From assembly GCF_000485595.1 (NCBI RefSeq), contig NW_014577132.1:1-64000 (forward strand): a DNA stretch of 64,000 bases, read 5' to 3'. Shown in pieces: positions 1 to 64,000 of the stretch. Numbering within the stretch: position 1 is the stretch's first letter; the number at the start of each line of letters is the position of its first letter. The stretch comes from Priapulus caudatus (Eukaryota; Priapulida; Priapulimorpha; Priapulimorphida; Priapulidae). The notes beneath the pieces are model-generated. The model was not told where the DNA came from. It was given only the letters and a program-made list of their open reading frames with translations, and searched no databases. A program made the position numbers and the translations under genes.

Positions 1-72
1 GATGACAAATGTTCGTATCTTCTAATTATAAACACTTAAGTTATTCCAAGTTCATTTTTCGTAACGCGGGAG

Positions 73-279
73 CCCGTTGTCAGAAACAAAATTAGTCTTA
101 ACATTAGTCTTAACACTAAACTTTTCTCGTAGCCGTCGACAGAACTTTGTTCGTATTGTTATGAGAAAATCTGCTATGATTTTTCATTCAGGTAACTTCG
201 CAGCGTTTCTGTCAATGGTCTAAGAGAAAAACTTAATGTTAAGACTAATGTTAAGACCAATTTTGTGTCTGACAACGGG
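73..279. mobile_element. MITE-like element with 47-bp terminal inverted repeats
   Basis: Positions 73-119 and 233-279 are inverted copies differing at only 3 of 47 bases. The outer ends are CCCGTTGTCAGA / TCTGACAACGGG, with a doubled ATTAGTCTTAAC unit inside each arm. The middle has no coding potential. No clear target-site duplication was found, so the superfamily is not assigned. Confidence 0.7.
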
Positions 280-771
280 CCCCGGGTTTTCATAAGCATT
301 TCGTAAACAACTCAATTAAACGACTGAATGATAAAAATGATATATAAATCATAGCAAAGACAGATGCTACGGCTGAGCAAAAATTCATGTAAATTATAAA
401 CGTAAGCTAGGACCTAACATCTAACGCACACACAATATTAACTTACGTTAGTTATAATAAATATGCGCATTCGAAGTTGTCACGGCTTGAATCTTTGACG
501 ACCAAAACGCACAGAGAACATGGCGGGACGCTTCGTGCCACGTCTATACTGACCGTGATATATCTCGCGAGAGAGAAGCCCGTCACCGCGTGACGAAAGT
601 CCTAGTGATTCATTTATAAATGCGCGCTGTATAATTATCTCTGACACTAGGTGGCAGGTCATATGTGCGGACCCTAGCTTATATGCACTACAATAGCTAT
701 GTTGAACATACTGGCAGATTAAAGAGATAATAAATAAAGACAGACAGACATATTACATTACGGCCGCGGAA
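280..771. other. Gene-free stretch downstream of KIF26
   Basis: AT-rich sequence with no recognisable gene or repeat. The short minus-strand frame at 480-662 has no homology that I recognise. Confidence 0.5.
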
Positions 772-1065
772 TTCCTCTCCTTCTTTCTTTTCCTCTCTTC
801 CTTTTCTCACCTTCTCGATCACTCTCTCCCTCTCTGTGACTCTCACTTCCTCTCTCTCGCTCTCGCAAGCTTTCTGTCTTCCTCGAGCGCTATATATATA
901 TATAATATATATATAATATATATGTATATATATATATATATGTATATATATGCATTTCTCTTTCTTCCCCTTCCCTCTTCTTTTCCCTGTCCGCCCTCTC
1001 TCGCTCTATTTCCTTCGCCCCCCTCCGCTTCGTTCTCTTCCTTACTTACTTACTCCCCTCTCGTG
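772..1065. repeat. Pyrimidine-rich tract interrupted by (TA)n
   Basis: C+T-rich low-complexity DNA on both sides of a (TA)n tract at about 890-951. The frame through it is a by-product of the repeat. Confidence 0.85.
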
Positions 1066-1284
1066 GATGGTATCGCGGATAATAGAATTCCTGCATCCAT
1101 CCTGGCTTTAGGGGGATAGTCATCATTATGTACAATCCCCTTGGTTAATGCGTTACTGAAAATTCCCTTGTTTGGTTGTAAGGTTTGTTATTTTCATGGC
1201 TAAACTGAAAAACTGGCGATAAACTGACAAACATGGCGAGAAACTGAAAAAACAACACTTGCACTTGTTTCTGATTGGAAAATG

Positions 1285-1290
1285 TTTATT
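1285..1290 (-). promoter_or_regulatory. Candidate poly(A) signal of KIF26
   Basis: The minus strand reads AATAAA here, followed about 30 nt later by a GT/T-rich stretch (GTGTTGTTTTTTC), the usual downstream element. It would give a 3' UTR of about 1.57 kb. No transcript evidence is available, so another site could be used. Confidence 0.45.
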
Positions 1291-2863
1291 TTAGATGAGT
1301 CATAAACAAACAGGACCTATAACATAGGTGATCTGAGAACTTCTACAGTTACATCTTATAAAATGGCCTGCTACCAGAACACCATCAACCTTGGTGTATA
1401 AAATTTGCTGTTCGTAGACAAATGCATAAATATGAAAGAATACATTAATTCTATACAACTATATATTATTATTACTTTGCCATTATTAAATTAGGAAAAC
1501 GATCAGGAGATACTATGCGTTACATTAAATTCATGTTTAATCATCATTGGTAAATAAGACAACAGACTAGCCTGTCTCCCACCACAACATACCCAGCGAT
1601 CCCCGTGTACGCACCACGAACCATCATATGAAGACGTAACTCTATTTACAATGGTCATATGTATCTTGCCCTCGGCTCATTTTAGAAGAGGATGTGGTAT
1701 TTAGCATTGGTCAGTCATGCAGTTGCCTAGCTGGAATGAAAGTGGGTGATTCGACCACCTATTCATATTCTGCCAGGCTTGCTGGAGGCAATATGTATAT
1801 TGGTGATATGCGCGCGCATGGTACTCACAGTCGCATTCATATGACGCACAGGCTCTCCCTAAAACATAATAATACTTCATAGCGTCGGTAAACTAATGGC
1901 TAAACATATAACTATAATAGTGTCCAAGCGAGAACTCAGTTGTATAAGATCTACATGCCCATATTACGAATGGACGCTTTGCATAGCAGCTATATACCCG
2001 GATAGTTTGCAAATATTACATTTTTGTACATAATCTGTCACTATAAACGTAGGTGTTATATGTACCTGAGAGCACCGCTACTCGGTATTCGGACCCTGCT
2101 ACTTGAAACTAAACTGTACACAGCTGCCATCTGGCCAAGATTATAAAAAACAGCTTTTCAGCTGGCTGTTCCGTGGATTTTTTTATACAATCGCTACACT
2201 GAACCACGGACCAGGCTCAACACACGAATATAGGTAGCAAACCTGTTATTTGACGACACACACCCATAGCTTCCTGGCTAAACAGAGAATGTAAAATTGC
2301 TTTTCCTACCGACAGTTCTGTTTGTGCTGATTGCGGGGGGGATCCGGCGGAAGACGTATCTGACATGGACGTGTTGAGCTGTGACACGTTTGTTTTAGAT
2401 ACAGAAACATCCCTGCATGCTCACATAATGTAACCTGACACTGATTCACGAGTTTACCACTGTAGAATCAGTGAGAAGATCACATGCAAGTGCACTGAAG
2501 ACAACAAACAGCCGGGGTACTGATCAGGAGCATTGATATCCATCCACCTGCTCGCATCTCCTATATGATCTTATTCAATCCCACTACTTTAGATGGCAAT
2601 GCATCCACTCTCTGACTGATATATCAATGGCCTGTCCACAGCTCCTTAATAGTAGTGAGTAACCGATAAGCTCATGATAGAGAATAAAGTCGCATCGTCC
2701 CAACAACCAGCAAGAAAATACGTAGTCTCCAGAAGACCAGAACAAACATGGTGACATTGACAAAGACTTGCGATGGCGTCAAACATGAGTAGATCAACGA
2801 CCGCTGTGTGTATTATGCCACAAAGGTTCCAGCAACCGCCGCAACGATACAGGTGAGAGCCTC
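1291..2863 (-). other. Probable 3' UTR of KIF26
   Basis: Sequence between the TAG stop (2866-2864) and the AATAAA candidate at 1290-1285. No other gene, promoter or structured RNA is visible. Its assignment depends on that poly(A) signal being used. Confidence 0.4.
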
Positions 2864-59122
<56,259 letters not shown>

Positions 59123-62100
59123 CTGCGCGGGCCCCGTCCGACACCGCGATGTCCGTTGTTACCGACGCTCGGCTTCGTTCAGCAGCGACTATGCGTCTGC
59201 GTCATCATGGGCTGACGTCGTCGACGGACGCAAGCTGCGTCACCACTGAGGTGAGATGCGTCACCACTGAGGTGAGAACGTGTTTGGCATTTTGTCGTCA
59301 ATGTCTGACGGCGTCTGACGCGCTGCGCTGGGGACAGGGGGAAGTCGATTCATGTATGAGCAACGCCACGTCAAACGTCTCCCAAATACTTATCACATAT
59401 GGAGATGATGATGATCGTGATCAAATGATCAGCCGTTATCACTGAGAATCCGCCTTTCACTTGCTAGCTCGCAGGTCCTATCAATCAATAGCCCGGCCTC
59501 AGCTACGCATTAGCTACGCTTGTCAACATCACAAAATCAGCAGGAAAAATATCTCAGCATCAGCATGTGAACCGACCGCTGTGACAGCGCTCACACACCA
59601 CGCACAGTGACGACTCTTCCTGGTGAACTCCGAGCGCTAACAGTCGCCTGCGCGAAGCGTGCGCACCGAATATAAATACACGGTCACGATACACCTCACT
59701 CCCGCGCTCACGCCTTGAAATACTGCAGCCGCATGCATTTGTTTTGACAGTCATAGTCCAAACTACCGCTTAATGTTATGGGCAGTTGCTCCATTGCAGG
59801 CGCGCATGGGCTGCGGCAGCGAGCGTAGTGTAATCCCCACACTTACGCGGGGGCCCTACAAGGGTGGGTGGGAAGCGGGAACAATGCACGCAGCGGCGCT
59901 CGCACGCGCGCGCGAAGGGGGAGGCAGCGACGGACGACGCGAGCACACGCGGCGAACACCGTCCCTGCTGAACAGGACAGCACGAACCTTGCCGGTAACG
60001 CGCGTGTATATAGTAGCCGTGTCTGTCTATTCTTACCGGCTTAAATCCCACTTTAAAAGGTTATCGGGTGCTACTCGCTCTCATAGGCGGTGAACAACGA
60101 CTATCATCTGCTGGCCAGCCAGCGATTCTCACTGCTCGCTAATTACTCTACGGTAATCATTGTTGTGACCAATTTGCACACCCATCTCTGCTCCCACAGC
60201 ATTATGCGTGAAAACAGACTGCTTGGCTAATGAATTTTCATGAGGCCGGGGGAAGGGAGGAAATTTCGTGTAAATACCTGAAATGCAGCACCTGTGGGGG
60301 TTGCCCAGGAGGAAATGAGCCACATATATAAAGGCCTTGTCATCGTACTGTCACGCGAGAAATGCATAGATAGTCAGTCGCTGGGCGCAGCGCATCGCTG
60401 CTGAAAGGAACGTGTTCGTACTGAAAGCTGGTCTCTACAAATCATGGGCGGTTTTGTCGCTCGAAAACAATGTCTATACAGACGATAACTGAGATTGGGG
60501 AAACGTTTTACACTGCGCAGACAACCGGTCATAAAACACCAGCCGAAGAAAAGCCGTATTTCAAGCAAGGCTATTTAATCATTGCGGTTGGAGTAGTGCG
60601 CTCTGTTATAGCGCCGACTATACGAGTTTGCCATTAGTTTCGCTACTGGTTCGAATGTATGTCAGTCTTGAGCATCAGCCATACTCACTCGAGCTTTTCA
60701 TTACTACCAGACATACCATTACTGATGCTCCGTGACCTCACACGCCTGATTATGCTTCCTCCGACAATATACACACAAATGAGGCTACCTCTCAGCCATC
60801 TTTGTGGTTCATACAAGAAGCGTATTGCGTCATTCACGACGCTGAGCGCACATTCACACGCAGTATGGTGGCATCTATCTTCTAGACGTATCCCACACTT
60901 GTTTCCCTCGCTTTAAACTCGACAAACCCCCGTTTTCTTTCGATCGTTATCCCGTTCTCTCAACCGTTCTTCCGCGACTCAGCGCTTAAACGAGCAATTC
61001 CCTCGTGCATGATATAGTGATACGATGTGTATGCTACACACTGTCGCGTACACCACGCTCTCCGCGCGGGTGTGAGAGAGGCTGATTTAATAATGCACGA
61101 GTACATAAACTAGCTCTGCATGAACACGCTAAAATTGTTTTCAACAATCATGCACGACCGTCACGGATTGAAGCTGTCACACGTGGCTTCACTGAACACA
61201 CAGCACAGAGTGAACGTATGATCGCACAGTTGTATGCAAATTTGCATAGGATGTGTGCACGTCGGAAATTAGGTCCAAAGCAAAAAATGGACGCGTAACC
61301 ATTAAACTGTTTTTACGTGTTTTTATTCCGATATGTATGCTTGACAGAAAATGTGCCTTGTCATACAATCGTCAGACTCACCCCGCGCGGTCCCTAAACG
61401 CCGCATGACGTGCGACGCAAGTTTTCTTTTGTATAGGGAGCCAAAAGAGCAGGAGAATAGAAATGCAGTACTCAATTTGCTGGAATAGAGAGATAATTTG
61501 TGAATCACGCGTCGACCCGTATAGGACCTACTTTTAAAATGTAGAGTACATGGGCGTTTGCTTGAACGCTATACCCAGACGCCCACGACAAGACAATTGT
61601 GAGTATACGACGTCGTAGAAGAACTATCAATCTTCAGTAAGGAAAGTGGGAGGGTTTGACTTACAAAGCGGCGATTAACGCTGTGAAACTGCCTATAATA
61701 AGATTAGAACGCATTTGATGATCAGTCAGATGCCGCTAGTATTAGCTGGAAATGTTTGATAGAGTTAACAGGAATTTCCCGCAAAAGGAAAGATGCAATA
61801 TGCAGCAACTCTGTGATGGGTGTTGTAGTTATGCCCTTGTCGTTTTCGATGCTCGGGTTGCATGCAGACTATATTAACGTCTCTTTCAGAATGAGGCGAT
61901 GCTTCTAAGATGGGCAAATCCAATCCCGCACCACTCAACAGCATAACGTGTTGTAAACGTGGTAACGTGGTAATTTGCCGTAAAGTGCCCGGAAATTATT
62001 AAAATTAGCAGGATATAAATATTGGCATTCGCATTTCGTTTTATTTACTATAAAAATAAAACTAGTCGCAATCAGTTCAACTGAGTGCAAAATAATACGT

Positions 62101-62385
62101 GATGGGAGAAATAAATGAAATAAAGTATGAAGGTAAGTATATAAACGGAGAGGGGGACGAAAGAAAGCACGAGAGTGGAACGAAAAACAGGCACACACTC
62201 GCACGCACGCACGCAATCACACACGCACAAGCGTGCGCACAATCAGGCACGTACGCGAACGCACACGCATGCACACGCATGCACAATCAGGCACACACGC
62301 GCACGCGCACATACACGCACACAAGCGCGTATACAATCGCGCACGCACGTGCATGGACACGCACACGCATAAGCACACACACACG

Positions 62386-62417
<32 letters not shown>

Positions 62418-64000
62418 GAGGAGGAGGAGGAGAAGGAGGAAGGCAGTAGGAAGTAAAAAAAAATAGTGAACGGGGAGAGAGGGACAGACAGACATGAAAA
62501 ACCGACGGTTAATATTTCTAAACCAGCGCTGTGTCTTGTCACGAGTATCGTATCGATGATACAGATGAACACGATGCGCCAACGTGTTATAACACGTCAA
62601 AAATCATTACAGTTACTTAGTGAGCGTTACAATAGCAGAGACACGCGTCGCGGTGTCGGAAACGGCTGAATCGACGAGGCACGCGCGAGAAATTTAATTG
62701 TGTCTAAATGATAAAACAACAAAAGCGTTACATGCGACCTTTTATAATAACGCTAAAAAATCGCAATCAGCTAACAGGGGAAGAAGGGGGAGTAAAGGAA
62801 AACATCCGGCAGTGTACAATTTGTGAATCGACTACACTTTGTGCCAGCAGCGTGCAGACGCAATTACCGTGTTCGACCGCAATTTACGGCGCGCGCGTGG
62901 ATTGTGTTGACCGGATCTAACACTTTCAATAGAGGTGCCGTTTACACCCTGCCCCCTTGTAGCCGCGGGCTAACATTTATGGGAGGAGCAGCAGAAACAT
63001 GTGATGTCTGTAAACAGAGTGGGCAGTCGCCAGCTAATGACAGCTCGTGTCCACCGCGGCTCTTTGTTATTGCATAAACAAATGGCTTTGTGAGGAGACA
63101 AAGTCAAAACGGAGGATACACTCGACACATGTGTACGTTCCACGCCGGCAGTAGGCCACGTTGTAATTAGCGGACATTTTGCTTGCGCAGACCGAAGACG
63201 CAGCATAAATTACGTTCTCATTTGCCTACACTTGCTCATGAATATTCCGCCGGAAAATGGCCACTGTGGTACTGATTATGAGTAAATTGTGGTCGCAACT
63301 ATAACAGCAAACACTACTATATAGGGATAGGTTCTTTCAGGGGCAACAGTGTGGAGACACAAAGACGAAAAGCGCGAATAAACTCGTGTAATGTTCTAGA
63401 ACAACTGAAATTCGACTTTAACTACTCAAAGAAAATTAGAACATAGAGACTCTAACAAAGATGATTACTTAACATTTGTAGATAAAACACCACTAGAAAT
63501 TTAACTAGCATTGAAGCATTGCAGTTTAAATAGCGATCACGGACGCATAGAGTTTCAATACGTAAGCATCTTTATATGTGCCTTATAAAAATCCGAGAAC
63601 ATTTAATTGCGAGAATCCCCGAAAACATTTCAAATGCGGCTGCACAGACTCACTCACACACGCCAACCTCAAGCAGACATGAACGAGTTTGTCACGTTTG
63701 CAGTTTAACGTGAGACTACCTACGGGTTTCCATGAATTTATGACTCATTACCACGCAGATGCTAAAGCCATAGAAAAATTAGATCGCGCCTCGACAGAAT
63801 ATTAACGCTCAAAACTGGTTCAGAAGCCGGTGTCATTTTCAAACCTGAATAAGGCCAGAAAAAGCCCGCATTTATTCAGCCGGCAATTTCAATACGCGCC
63901 ATGCGGGCCACTTTCTATTCATCGCATTCACTCCACGTAACAATTAGGTCAAGTTTTAGTGTTGCAATTATATGAGTAATCAGAAATTATACGAGCATCC
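59123..64000. other. Upstream flank of KIF26
   Basis: No coding region is recognised. The first few hundred bases next to the tentative exon are GC-rich. There is a 21-bp tandem duplication GCGTCACCACTGAGGTGAGA at about 59238-59278 and a CA/GA-rich repeat at 62190-62455. Further N-terminal exons or the promoter of KIF26 could lie here or beyond the window, but none could be identified with confidence. Confidence 0.6.
62190..62455. repeat. (CA)n/(CGCA)n complex followed by (GA)n and (GGA)n
   Basis: An imperfect CA/CGCA array with recurring ACAATC.GGCAC units passes into a GA run at 62385-62414 and then a GGA run. The frames are artefacts. Confidence 0.93.

Noticed and set aside
60322-60335. 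TATATAAAG box on the plus strand
   Set aside because: No plus-strand gene follows it, and TA-rich sequence is common here.

Overview
The window is animal nuclear DNA, almost certainly from an invertebrate. The signs are GT-AG introns, one gene spread over about 56 kb, very abundant (CA)n, (GCGT)n and (CT)n microsatellites, hAT-type non-autonomous transposons with 8-bp target duplications, and TTAGGG/TTAGG-like interstitial repeats. Two runs of exactly ten Ns (12337-12346 and 45824-45833) sit inside microsatellites and look like assembly gaps. The phylum cannot be settled from the sequence alone. No bacterial, viral, rRNA or tRNA gene was recognised.

One protein-coding gene is well supported: a kinesin of the KIF26 (kinesin-11) family on the minus strand. 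Twelve exons are firmly placed from 38947 down to the stop codon at 2864. A thirteenth, tentative 5' exon lies at 58974-59122. All twelve introns are GT-AG and all exon phases fit, giving one 1696-codon frame plus stop. The order is: tentative N-terminus (58974-59122); proline/histidine/lysine-rich linker (38758-38947); motor head split over seven exons (22766 to 8462); one 3.2-kb exon encoding a long disordered serine/proline/lysine-rich tail (7846-4642); and three short exons encoding the conserved C-terminal coiled coil (4223-2864). The motor shows the KIF26 peculiarities: an altered P-loop (GHARLGKT), an altered switch I (GRNSH) and an altered switch II (DLGSCE). A poly(A) signal candidate lies at 1285-1290.

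The rest is intronic and flanking DNA rich in repeats. The clearest are two hAT-like elements with intact 8-bp duplications (30682-30868 and 31157-31428), a TIR element at 73-279, a CCTCCGCCAAGG-ended element with four internal 80-bp repeats (about 8699-9203), and a 943-bp composite inverted-repeat element holding a second palindromic unit and a telomere-like array (55211-56153). There are also minisatellites with 26-, 21- and about 25-bp periods at 34655-34897, 47190-47670 and 48946-49240. The most noteworthy protein feature is a W-[VIL]-D-G-P motif, known once near the KIF26 C-terminus, which is repeated four to six times in the central tail.
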